Source of the DNA: CAVSWN01 sp046728115
GTDB taxonomy: Bacteria; Acidobacteriota; Vicinamibacteria; Vicinamibacterales; CAVVIG01
Assembly: GCA_046728115.1 (NCBI GenBank)
Contig: JBKPDW010000134.1
Location: 1 to 15,409, forward strand
DNA length: 15,409 bases
Direction of reading: 5' to 3'
Below are positions 1 to 7,315 of this stretch, piece after piece. The notes beneath the pieces were generated by a model. That model ran no database searches. It was not told the DNA's origin and saw only the letters and a program-made list of their open reading frames with translations. Numbering within the stretch: position 1 is the first letter of the stretch; every line of letters begins with the position of its first letter. A program made the translations under genes and the position numbers.

Positions 1-114
1 GGCCAGAGCGTATCTGATGACGCCAGTCAAGAAACACATGCCGAAATCCACGAACTAGGAGGGTGAGATTTCGGCGATTCACTCCCCGCCGACTCGCTAA
101 TCGCCACTCTCACC

Positions 115-142
115 TTCACCAATTCGCGAGTTTCAGTATGAT
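115..142 (+). promoter_or_regulatory. Possible sigma70-type promoter before the ligase stub
   Basis: A TATGAT hexamer at 137-142 matches the -10 consensus in five of six positions. A weak -35-like TTCACC at 115-120 lies 16 bases upstream. Transcription would begin close to the ATG at 152, giving an almost leaderless message, and no Shine-Dalgarno sequence is visible before that ATG. It would be the surviving promoter of the truncated ligase gene. The call rests on consensus similarity only. Confidence 0.3.
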
Positions 143-151
143 ACCCGTCCC

Positions 152-211
152 ATGGAGCATTCCTTCACCGTCGGCGTCGAGGAGGAGTGTCAAATCGTCG
201 ATCCGAACTCA
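152..211 (+). pseudogene. 5' remnant of a GCS2/YbdK-type carboxylate-amine ligase
   Basis: From the ATG at 152 the reading frame gives EHSFTVGVEEECQIVDP. This resembles the start of glutamate-cysteine ligase family 2 proteins (YbdK-like carboxylate-amine ligases), which begin with a pattern like FTLGVEEEFQIVDPET; the EEE belongs to the ATP/metal-binding part of the fold. Similarity stops after about 20 codons, just where the receptor gene on the other strand ends (its stop is at 209-211). The frame stays open to 613, but everything past about 211 is antisense to the receptor and is not ligase-like. A normal family member has about 350-400 residues, so over 90% of the gene is missing. Where this family keeps Phe (EEEFQ) this copy has Cys (EEECQ). 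I read it as a dead gene end. The assignment comes from remembered family sequence, not a search. The 151 bases to its left hold no gene I can name. Confidence 0.6.
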
Positions 212-2341
212 AAACCTGACTCGTACACCGCCGTTGATGACGCGCCCATCGAGCGGCGCCCAGGCGTCGACCGTCCAGCGGCCGTCGATACCGCGCGACG
301 GCCGCAGCAAGGGATCCCAATCCGTCTGTTTGACGTCGGTGAGGTTCTCGCCGTTGATGAAGAGCAATGCGCGGCCCACGCGCCGACTGGCGAGCACGCC
401 GAAAACGCTATAGGGCATGCTCTCTTCGCGATAGGGATTCGCCTCCAGGCGTTGAGGGCCTGTGTAGTACCACTCGACGCCGAGGCGCCACACGTCGCCG
501 AACTCCCACGCCCCGTCGAGGCCGACGCTGTGCCGTGGCGTCAGAGGAACTTCAGCGCGTCCTTCGTTCGTGTCTTCTCGGGACCGCACGAAGGCGTAGT
601 TCGCTACGAATGAAACATTCTCGCTCTTCCAGATGGCGATGGCCTCGATGCCGGTGTTCGTTGTCGGCGTCGCCAGGTTCCTGAGCACGTACTGGTCCGT
701 GCGCTCGACTTCAACCGGATCAACGATGCGGGAGTGGAATCCAGTCAGCGTGGCCGAGAATGGACCGGCGACTCGCGTGAGATCGACCGAGGTGCTCGTG
801 CCGCGTTCGGCTTTGAGCGGACGTGCGACCGACAAACGCGACAGCCCAGCGGCCTCAGTCTCCTCGGTGATCGGCGTCGCGGGAAAGAAGCCGGTGCCGA
901 ACGAGATGCGGCTGGACCACTGACCTTTGCGAAGCAGGCCGGAAATGCGCGGACTGAGGAACGTTCCGAACTCGCTGTGATGGTCGAAACGTGCGCTGGC
1001 CGACAGCGCAAACCACCGCGCCATGTCCACATCGTCTTGCACGAACACACCCGGCGTCGTGTACGTGTATGCGAACTGAGGCGTATCAATCGGCTGAAAC
1101 CGATCGTGCTCGATGGCCACGCCGCCGACGATCGTGTGATGCGCGATCGCGCGTCGGAGGGTGAGTTCGGCGAATCCCGTGTCATGATCGTCACGTTCCG
1201 TGATCTCCCCGAACTGGTGGTCCTGATGCTGCGCCGACCACGACGCTCGAACGCTCCACACCGACCCGTTCGCTGCCAGCGCTTGAAACGCCGAACCGAT
1301 ATCGGCACGTCTCGTGTCGAGCGCCTCGATGTACGAGCCGTCTGCCGGCAGCGACATCTCAGGAATCGTGCCGCCCGTGCGGTTTTCCCACGTTCCGCCC
1401 ACCGTCGCGAAAAACGATCGGCCCGCATGGTTGTCCCAGAACACGCGCGGACGCACGACCGCGCGTACGTACTTCGGGAGATCCGACCAGCCGTCGTTGT
1501 TCACGTCGGCTCGCGCCTGTCCGTTTACGCTGCCCAGGAGCGTGAAGCCCCATTGCGCAGAGAGCGGCGTGGTATACCACAGCCCCGCGTCGGTGGCGCC
1601 GCGGGTTGATGCATTGAACAAGATCTGACGTTCGGGCTTCGCATCGGGGCGCTTCGACACGAGATTGACGACGCCGCTCATCGCGCCGGCGCCGTACAAC
1701 GAGGATGCGACGCCTTTGATGACTTCGACGCGTCCAAGATCCAGCGGAGGAATCTGCATGAGGCCCAGCGACACCTGCTCGCCGAAGAGCGGCAGGCCGT
1801 CGGATAGGAACCGCGTGTACCGTCCCCGCATGCCCTGGATCCTGATGCTGGCGGCGCCCAAGGACGGCGATGTCGCCTGGACACGCATGCCGCCCGTCTC
1901 GTTGAGCAGCATGACGACGTCGCCGGGCGTCATCATCGCCTTCTCTTCGATCTCCTCTCGATCGACGACCTCGACCCGCATCGGCTGATCTTCGATGCCA
2001 CGATCAGTGCGCGTGGCAGACACCGTCACGTGTTCCTCGACCGACGCGGTCCGATTCAAGTCGATCACGATCGTCTGTTGTTGGTCTGCGGACAGATCGA
2101 CCGATGCCGATGCAGGTGCGAAACCGTTCTTGGCCACGACGATTTCCGCATGACCTGGTGCCAGGCTGAACACCGTGACGCCCTGTGCATCCGTCTTCTG
2201 GGTGCTTCCGTTGACGACGACGTCGGCATCGCGAATCGGATCATCATCACTTCGGACTTCCACCCGAAGCCGTGCCGATTCCTGTGCGACCACGGTCGCC
2301 ACATTCAGCAGCAATAGCGTTCCGACGAGCAACCGGCGCAT
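209..2341 (-). CDS. TonB-dependent outer-membrane receptor
   Basis: A 710-residue outer-membrane active transporter that would import a ligand such as a siderophore, cobalamin or another metal complex, powered by TonB-ExbBD. Order: signal peptide (about 1-20, MRRLLVGTLLLL to VVAQ); a carboxypeptidase-regulatory-like beta-sandwich (about 25-95, with DADVVVNGS and KNGFAPAS); a TonB-box-like stretch EEHVTVSATR; a plug domain (about 105-230, with IRIQGMRGRYTRFLSDGLP and VEVIKGVASSLYGAGAMSGVVN); then a beta-barrel to the C-terminal Phe (GGVRVRF), the usual barrel assembly signal. I chose the ATG at 2341 because it places the signal peptide at the very N-terminus; in-frame GTG (2380) and ATG (2365) lie further upstream but inside the sulfatase stub and have no good ribosome site. 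The ligand cannot be told from sequence. The gene is intact although its flanks are truncated genes, which suggests acquisition as a unit. Confidence 0.93.
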   Translation of the reverse strand: MRRLLVGTLLLLNVATVVAQESARLRVEVRSDDDPIRDADVVVNGSTQKTDAQGVTVFSLAPGHAEIVVAKNGFAPASASVDLSADQQQTIVIDLNRTASVEEHVTVSATRTDRGIEDQPMRVEVVDREEIEEKAMMTPGDVVMLLNETGGMRVQATSPSLGAASIRIQGMRGRYTRFLSDGLPLFGEQVSLGLMQIPPLDLGRVEVIKGVASSLYGAGAMSGVVNLVSKRPDAKPERQILFNASTRGATDAGLWYTTPLSAQWGFTLLGSVNGQARADVNNDGWSDLPKYVRAVVRPRVFWDNHAGRSFFATVGGTWENRTGGTIPEMSLPADGSYIEALDTRRADIGSAFQALAANGSVWSVRASWSAQHQDHQFGEITERDDHDTGFAELTLRRAIAHHTIVGGVAIEHDRFQPIDTPQFAYTYTTPGVFVQDDVDMARWFALSASARFDHHSEFGTFLSPRISGLLRKGQWSSRISFGTGFFPATPITEETEAAGLSRLSVARPLKAERGTSTSVDLTRVAGPFSATLTGFHSRIVDPVEVERTDQYVLRNLATPTTNTGIEAIAIWKSENVSFVANYAFVRSREDTNEGRAEVPLTPRHSVGLDGAWEFGDVWRLGVEWYYTGPQRLEANPYREESMPYSVFGVLASRRVGRALLFINGENLTDVKQTDWDPLLRPSRGIDGRWTVDAWAPLDGRVINGGVRVRF

Positions 2342-2345
2342 GGTC

Positions 2346-2432
2346 CCGAAACGGCCCGCTGCCATAACAACACAGTTCACCGAATCCGAGGTTGCCGACG
2401 TGGAAGAACAGAATATCGGGGCGTTCGCGCAT
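2346..2432 (-). pseudogene. 5' remnant of an arylsulfatase gene
   Basis: Reading leftward from the ATG at 2432 gives MRERPDILFFHVGNLGFGEL followed by CCYGSGPFR. This closely resembles the start of formylglycine-dependent sulfatases of the AtsA type, which begin RPNILFFHVDNLGFGELGCYGGG. A GGAG ribosome site lies 7 bases upstream. The similarity covers about 29 codons and ends just before the receptor ATG at 2341; the rest of the sulfatase, including the C-x-P-S-R modification motif, is absent. The first metal-binding Asp of the family (HVDNLG) is Gly here (HVGNLG), a single-base type of change consistent with decay. The frame runs on to a stop at 2247-2249, out of phase with the receptor. The stub could still supply the promoter and leader from which the receptor is transcribed, since both read the same way. 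Confidence 0.62.
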
Positions 2433-2459
2433 ATCGTGGCTCCGAGGAAGGGCAGTCCA

Positions 2460-2484
2460 CCGCGCCGGCGCCTCCGCCGCGCGG
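2460..2484. other. GC-rich hairpin in the divergent spacer
   Basis: CCGCGC at 2460-2465 pairs with GCGCGG at 2479-2484, and inside it GGCG (2467-2470) pairs with CGCC (2475-2478) around a CCTC loop, with one bulged C at 2466. That is a ten-pair, almost all-GC stem. It lies between the sulfatase stub (minus) and the peptidase gene (plus). No T-run follows on either strand, so it is not a standard terminator; it could be a 5'-leader structure or a protein-binding site. Confidence 0.4.
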
Positions 2485-2536
2485 CAGGAAACAGCGGTAG
2501 GCTAGGCGCTGCGGGAGTCGTCAGCAGGAGATCAGC

Positions 2537-4087
2537 ATGCGAAAGATGATGATCGGTATCCTCACTCTATCGGGGTGTGCGGGTGTGATGGGTGGGCTGG
2601 GCCGCGCCACATGGGCGCAGTCGCCGCCATCGAGTGCCGCCGCGCCGCGCACGACACTGCTCGCCGCACCATCGGACAAGCTCGACGATGCGCTCCTCGA
2701 ATGGCCTCTGCCGCCGGGTGAACAAGCGTACAGCCGGATCAACGGCAAACGCCTCCATCAGTATGTCGAGGAGCAGGCGGCGATCTCGCGCCGGTATCGC
2801 GATCAGGGTCACCCGAAATTCTGGGGGCGCATCATTGGAACGTCCGCCGATGCGGAGAGCGCCGAGTGGCTCGCGAACAAGTTCAAGTCGTTCGGGCTGA
2901 ACGACGTTCGCATTCAGCCGCTGGCTCTCGATCCGCAGTGGTTCCCGCAGCGATGGGAGGTGACCGTTAGCGCCGGCGGCAAGACGATCGCGATCGACTC
3001 CGCGCAGCCGGATTACCGGGCGGCCGCCCTTCCGGCGGGCGGCATCGACGTCGAAGCGGTCTACGGCGGATTGGGGAGCGCCGCCGACTTCGTGGGGAAA
3101 GATGTCAAGGGCAAAGCGGTCTTCACCTACACGATGATGGGGATGCACAACGAGGACGCCGTGAAGCGAGCCGACGACAAAGGCGCTGTCGCGATATTCG
3201 AGGTCGACACGGTGCCGGGCAACATGCGCTACCAGGCGTATCCGTCGAACACGAAGGCGCCCGCATTCACAGTCGGGAGCGATGACGGTCTCGCGGTCCG
3301 GGATCTGATTGCGTCGTTGCCGCCGGGTCAGACGGCGCACGTGAAAGCGACGCTCGACGTTCAGATGGTGCCGAACCTCAAAACCGCACTTGTGTGGGGG
3401 ACGCTGCCAGGCGCTACCGACGAAACGATCTACATCGTCGCGCATCGCGACGGCTGGTTCGACGCGTCGGGCGACAACGCGGGCGGCGTGGCCGCGATGG
3501 TCGGGCTCGCCGAGTATTACTCGAAGATTCCGCAGGCCGAGCGGCGCAGAACGATGGTGTTCATCGGGCTGGACGGACATCACAACACCGGACCGGGAGC
3601 GGCGGTTGGCGGCGTGTGGTTGAACGACCCGGCCAACAAGGCGAAGCTGTTCGCAAAGACTGCTCTGTCGATCAACTGCGAGCACCCATCGACGATTCAG
3701 ACCTACGTGCGTCCTCGCTATCTCGCGGGCGACGTTGTGCGCTGGTCAAACATGTACACGGCGCAACAATGGTACGCGGGTGGACCGTCACGACCGGAGT
3801 TGACCGCGATCGCCGTCAAGGCCTTCAAGGAATTCGGCGTTCCACTCCTCACCGAACCGAATCCACGACCGCCGGCCGGCGATCTGGGACGGTTGTATCG
3901 GTTTACGCCGGGCGTCGCGACCAGCGAGTTCTTCCACTACTTCCACACGGATCGCGAAACACCGGAAACGGTGCCCTGGACCGGACTGCAGGCGACCACC
4001 CGGGCGTACGCGAAGATCGTCGATGACGTGAACAAGCTCCCGTTGAGCACGTTCCAGCGGCCCGAGGAACCCGTGCCGACACGCTAG
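2537..4087 (+). CDS. Exported M28-family metallopeptidase with PA domain
   Basis: A 516-residue exported protein related to M28 zinc aminopeptidases. AGGAG at 2526-2530, six bases before the ATG, fixes the start. The N-terminus has a lipobox-like LSGC (11-14) after a short hydrophobic run, so it may be a lipoprotein; cleavage near TWAQ (25-28) by signal peptidase I is the alternative. A protease-associated (PA) insert spans about 176-275 (YGGLGSAADFVGK, KGKAVFTY). The M28 zinc-site signature follows: H303-R-D305 and D313 in DASGDNAGGVAAM, the bridging Asp motif. The family's next motif, normally a Glu-Glu pair that supplies the catalytic base and a zinc ligand, reads GLDGHHNTGPGA (343-354) with no Glu. 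NCEHP (379-383) and FFHYFH (465-470) may provide the later ligands. It may be inactive, use a different metal geometry, or belong to a divergent subfamily. The gene is convergent with the ATPase gene. Confidence 0.85.
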   Translation: MRKMMIGILTLSGCAGVMGGLGRATWAQSPPSSAAAPRTTLLAAPSDKLDDALLEWPLPPGEQAYSRINGKRLHQYVEEQAAISRRYRDQGHPKFWGRIIGTSADAESAEWLANKFKSFGLNDVRIQPLALDPQWFPQRWEVTVSAGGKTIAIDSAQPDYRAAALPAGGIDVEAVYGGLGSAADFVGKDVKGKAVFTYTMMGMHNEDAVKRADDKGAVAIFEVDTVPGNMRYQAYPSNTKAPAFTVGSDDGLAVRDLIASLPPGQTAHVKATLDVQMVPNLKTALVWGTLPGATDETIYIVAHRDGWFDASGDNAGGVAAMVGLAEYYSKIPQAERRRTMVFIGLDGHHNTGPGAAVGGVWLNDPANKAKLFAKTALSINCEHPSTIQTYVRPRYLAGDVVRWSNMYTAQQWYAGGPSRPELTAIAVKAFKEFGVPLLTEPNPRPPAGDLGRLYRFTPGVATSEFFHYFHTDRETPETVPWTGLQATTRAYAKIVDDVNKLPLSTFQRPEEPVPTR

Positions 4088-4191
4088 CGACACAACATGC
4101 GCGGTACTCGGCGCCCTCGATCGAGACGCTGATCGCAATAACAGCGATTCCCTTTTCGGGACGATCGCGCGCGACTCCGCCTGGGGGCCCG

Positions 4192-7008
4192 TCACGTGCT
4201 ACGCATCGCACGCGCCATCGCCTTGCTCGCTTCTCGGAGCCACAACACGGAGCTCGCGACGACGACACAGAACAGCCAGTCTCCGGCGCTCAACGATGTC
4301 GTGCCGAACGCGTTCTGCAGAAACGGAACGTAGACGACCACGACCTGCAGAACGACTGACACGGCCAGCGCGGCCCACAGCCACCGATTGGTAAACAGGT
4401 GGACAAACGCGCTTCGATCGTCCGATCGCGCGTTGAGGACGTTGAACATCTGGAACAGCACCAACGTCGTGAAGGTCATGGTTTGCGCGTACCGCAAGTC
4501 ACCGCTGCCATCAACGAAGCCTCCGGGAAGAGACGCGTCGAGCACGAAGAGCGTTCCGGCGGCCATGATGATGCCGACGAGTACGATGCCGCGCCACATC
4601 GCCGGCGTAATTACACGCTCTCCGACTGGTCGCGGCGGACGCTCCATCAGTCCGTCATCGGCCGGATCGAGACCGAGCGCAAGTGCGGGCGCACCGTCGG
4701 TGACCAGGTTGATCCACAGAATCTGCGTCGCCAGCAGCGGCAGGACGACCGTCCCGCCTCCGACCTCCAAACCGATCCGTTTGGCGAGCACCACACCGAA
4801 GAACATCGTCATGACCTCGCCGATGTTCGACGAGAGCAGATACCGCAGAAACTTGCGGATGTTCGCGAAAATCGCGCGCCCTTCCTCCACCGCAGCGACG
4901 ATCGACGCGAAGTTGTCGTCGGAAAGCACCATGTCGGCCGCTTCCTTGGAGACGTCGGTGCCCGTGACGCCCATGGCGACTCCGATGTCGGCCTTTTTCA
5001 ACGCCGGCGCGTCGTTCACGCCGTCTCCTGTCATGGCCACGACGGCGCCGGAACGCCGCAGCGCATCGACGATGCGCAGCTTGTGTTCAGGATTGACACG
5101 GGCGTAGACAGACACGTCCGCAACCGTGCGCGCCAGCGAATCCGCCGACAGCTTCTCCAGCTCTGCTCCCGTCGTCGCGCGGCCATCGGTGCTGATACCG
5201 AGCTCGCGAGCAATGACGCTGGCCGTGCGCGGATGATCGCCGGTAATCAGAATGGGACGAATGCCAGCGTGTCTTGCGCGCGTGACGGCGTCTTTCGCCT
5301 CGGCACGAGGCGGATCGATGATGCCGATCAAACCGGCGAAGACGAGATCATGTTCTACCCGTTCGTCAGGACGGGCCGAATGCTCCGCCAGGGCCTCGCT
5401 CGTCAGCCACCGTCCAGCGACGCCAAGCGTCCGCAATGCCTGGCCCGCAAGCGCCTCGTTCGTCTCGAGTATTTCTGCGCGCCGTTCCGAGGTGAGTGGC
5501 CGCCGCTCCTCCCCGACAAGCTCACAGGTGCACCGGGTCAGCAGGACATCGGGAGCGCCTTTCGTGAAGACTACGCCGCGGTTCTGTTGCTGGGCATCAC
5601 GATGCAACGTGCTCATCAACTTGCGCTCCGAGGAGAACGGCACCTCCCCCACGCGTGGGAGTCGCTCGTTGAGCGCTTCCGAGCTGAGGCCGGCCTTGCG
5701 CGCGGCGACCAGCAGCGCGCCCTCCGTCGGATCGCCCTGCACCGTCCATCGGCCGGCCGCCTCCTGAATCGAGGCATTGTTCGCGCGGTTGGCCGCCGCG
5801 AGCGCGCGTTCCAGTTCAACGCGCAGTGGTCCCTCGATCGGTCCGCCTCCTTCCGTCTGAACGGCACCGTGCGGCGCGTAGCCCGAGGCTTCGAAGGTAA
5901 CACGCCCGCTCGCGGTCACGGCCATGCGCACCGTCATCTCGTTCTTTGTCAGCGTACCCGTCTTGTCCGACGCGATGACCGTGGCTGAGCCGAGCGTCTC
6001 CACCGAGGCCAAGTGCCTGACGATGGCGTGACGTCGTGCCATACGCTGCACGCCGATCGAGAGCACGGCCGTGACGACGGCGGGAAGACCTTCGGGGACC
6101 GCCGCGACTGCCAGCGCGACGCCGAGGATGAGCACGTCGAAGAGCGCGCCCGCGTCATGCACATCCTCGACCACCACGATGGTGGCGATCATGATCACAG
6201 CGATCGCGACGACGACGAGACCAAGCACTTTACCGGTGCGATCCAATTCCCGCTGCAGTGGCGTCGTCTCGTCGGGCGTCACCCTGAGCAGGCCAGCGAT
6301 ACGGCCCATCTCGGTGCGCATGCCGGTGGCGGTGACGACAGCCTTCCCATGCCCGTAGGTCGCGGCCGTGCCGCTGAACACCATGTTGTCTCGATCGCCG
6401 AGAGGCACCTCGTCGGCGATCGCGGCGGTATCCTTCGTGATCGGCAGGCTCTCGCCGGTCAGTGAGGCCTCCGCCGTCTGTAACGCCGTCGACTCGATCA
6501 GTCGGCCGTCGGCTGGAATGGTGTCGCCTTCCTCGATGAGGATGATGTCGCCCGGAACGACCTCCGAGGCGGGAACGCTTCGTCGCTCCCCATCACGGAT
6601 GGCCGAAGCGTCGGCCGCCGACATCGCGCGAAGTGCTGCAACAGCGGCCTCGGCACGCGATTCCTGCACATAGCCCATCGCCGCATTCAGAAGCACGATG
6701 GCAAAGATGGCGATGGCTTCGTAGGGCAGCGCCGCGTCGCGCTCGACGACCCAGAGTGCAGCGGAGATACCCGTGGCGATGAGAAGCAGGATGACGAGCA
6801 CATCCTGAAACTGCGACAAAAACCGCCGCCAGGCGGGGACAGGCTTCTCCGCGGCAAGCTCGTTCGATCCGTATTGGGCGAGCCGAGCGCGCGCTTCCTC
6901 GTCGCTCAGCCCGCGTCGCTCATCGGTCCGGAGCCTGGCTATCAGTTCGCTCACGTGCAGCCGGTACGCAATACTCGGCTCTGGCGTTTCGCTCGCGACG
7001 GTGGGCAC
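4192..7008 (-). CDS. P-type Ca2+-transporting ATPase (P2 type)
   Basis: A 938-residue inner-membrane cation pump that would use ATP to export Ca2+ from the cytoplasm. It starts at GTG 7008 with AAGGAG eight bases upstream. All family parts are present in order: N-terminal cation-ATPase region (RLRTDERRGLSDEEARARL), TM1-2 (about 65-115), actuator TGES (184-187), TM4 PEGLP (E306), phosphorylation site D348 in SDKTGTLT, the nucleotide-domain KGAPD, and the hinge GDGVNDAP (D662, D666). The ion-site residues fit a SERCA/PMR1-like pump: SSNIGE in TM5 (N728, E731) and NLVTDG in TM6 (N767, T770, D771), with E306 in TM4. Length is typical for bacterial Ca2+ ATPases of the PacL/YloB type. Mn2+ or another divalent ion cannot be excluded, because no bacterial neighbour gives the substrate. 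The gene is divergent from ftsH and convergent with the peptidase gene. Confidence 0.95.
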   Translation of the reverse strand: MPTVASETPEPSIAYRLHVSELIARLRTDERRGLSDEEARARLAQYGSNELAAEKPVPAWRRFLSQFQDVLVILLLIATGISAALWVVERDAALPYEAIAIFAIVLLNAAMGYVQESRAEAAVAALRAMSAADASAIRDGERRSVPASEVVPGDIILIEEGDTIPADGRLIESTALQTAEASLTGESLPITKDTAAIADEVPLGDRDNMVFSGTAATYGHGKAVVTATGMRTEMGRIAGLLRVTPDETTPLQRELDRTGKVLGLVVVAIAVIMIATIVVVEDVHDAGALFDVLILGVALAVAAVPEGLPAVVTAVLSIGVQRMARRHAIVRHLASVETLGSATVIASDKTGTLTKNEMTVRMAVTASGRVTFEASGYAPHGAVQTEGGGPIEGPLRVELERALAAANRANNASIQEAAGRWTVQGDPTEGALLVAARKAGLSSEALNERLPRVGEVPFSSERKLMSTLHRDAQQQNRGVVFTKGAPDVLLTRCTCELVGEERRPLTSERRAEILETNEALAGQALRTLGVAGRWLTSEALAEHSARPDERVEHDLVFAGLIGIIDPPRAEAKDAVTRARHAGIRPILITGDHPRTASVIARELGISTDGRATTGAELEKLSADSLARTVADVSVYARVNPEHKLRIVDALRRSGAVVAMTGDGVNDAPALKKADIGVAMGVTGTDVSKEAADMVLSDDNFASIVAAVEEGRAIFANIRKFLRYLLSSNIGEVMTMFFGVVLAKRIGLEVGGGTVVLPLLATQILWINLVTDGAPALALGLDPADDGLMERPPRPVGERVITPAMWRGIVLVGIIMAAGTLFVLDASLPGGFVDGSGDLRYAQTMTFTTLVLFQMFNVLNARSDDRSAFVHLFTNRWLWAALAVSVVLQVVVVYVPFLQNAFGTTSLSAGDWLFCVVVASSVLWLREASKAMARAMRST

Positions 7009-7090
7009 GTGGTCTGCTCCTTGAGAGGCGGTACGCCATGCGTCGCGATGTTACCGCAGGCGCCAGTGCACTCGAAGGGGTGACGCGTGA

Positions 7091-7201
7091 ATGGACGATC
7101 TCCGATACGCGGAGGAGATCACGCCCGCCACGTTTCGGCAACGGTCGTGGATGCCGCGGCTGATGGAGCGCGGCACCAATTTCATCATGCGCCTGCTATA
7201 A
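7091..7201 (+). pseudogene. Probable 3' remnant of a cardiolipin synthase/PLD-family gene
   Basis: Thirty-six codons beginning MDDLRYAEEI, continuing TPATFRQRSW and ending with an amphipathic stretch MPRLMERGTNFIMRLL. They resemble the extreme C-terminus of cardiolipin synthases and other phospholipase D family members, which end with a D-L-x-x-S/A-x-E-I segment, then W/F-x-x-R, then a basic hydrophobic helix ending in L-L. A TGA lies directly before the ATG (7088-7090), and neither HKD catalytic motif nor any other family segment is upstream, where the ATPase leader begins. No ribosome site is visible. I infer a leftover tail of a deleted gene; a real 36-residue peptide is the alternative. 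The match is pattern-level from memory and short, so confidence is moderate. Confidence 0.42.
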
Positions 7202-7202
7202 G
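7197..7202 (+). promoter_or_regulatory. Possible -10 element for ftsH
   Basis: TATAAG matches the sigma70 -10 consensus in five of six bases. It overlaps the TAA stop of the remnant upstream. The -35 region at the expected spacing (about 7174-7179, CACCAA) is poor. Transcription from about 7209 would give a leader of roughly 105 bases before ftsH. No better candidate was seen between the remnant and ftsH. Confidence 0.25.
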
Positions 7203-7237
7203 CTGGCCGGGTGAGGAGCGAGGTACAGGAAGGAGCG

Positions 7238-7312
7238 ATGGCGGGACTGCCCATGAGAAGCAAGTGCTCGAAAGGCGCTAGCCCCGCCAGTCGCAATTCG
7301 AGGAGGGGTTGA
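7238..7312 (+). CDS. Possible 24-residue leader peptide upstream of ftsH
   Basis: An ATG at 7238 is preceded by AGGAAGGAG (7227-7235), a strong but closely spaced ribosome site (two bases from the ATG). It opens a 24-codon frame (MAGLPMRSKC, then KGASPASRNS, RRG) ending at 7310-7312, three bases before the ftsH ATG and overlapping its ribosome site. TGGCGGG at 7241 and CCCGCCA near 7283 could pair across the frame. The peptide is not recognisable. It may be chance, since the spacing is tight, but position and strength of the site fit a translational leader. Confidence 0.2.
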   Translation: MAGLPMRSKCSKGASPASRNSRRG

Positions 7313-7315
7313 GCC

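Noticed and set aside
1..39. A minus-strand ATG at 39 reading MCFLTGVIRYALA off the left edge, and plus-strand frames ending at 58 and 66
   Set aside because: Only 13-21 residues are visible, with no clear ribosome site or motif; these cannot be told from chance.
3443..3478. The peptidase as a fully canonical M28 aminopeptidase
   Set aside because: The Glu-Glu motif is missing, so catalytic function was not asserted.
2567..3685. A 372-codon open frame on the minus strand
   Set aside because: It is antisense to the peptidase gene and lacks recognisable domains or a ribosome site.
4088..4191. Small inverted repeats (ATCGC/GCGAT near 4122-4145 and TCCC/GGGA) in the convergent gap
   Set aside because: The stems are only four to five pairs and lack T-runs, too weak to call terminators.
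4399..5988. A 529-codon open frame on the plus strand
   Set aside because: It lies wholly antisense to the complete P-type ATPase gene, is rich in Arg/His/Asp typical of a GC-rich shadow frame, and shows no family motif.
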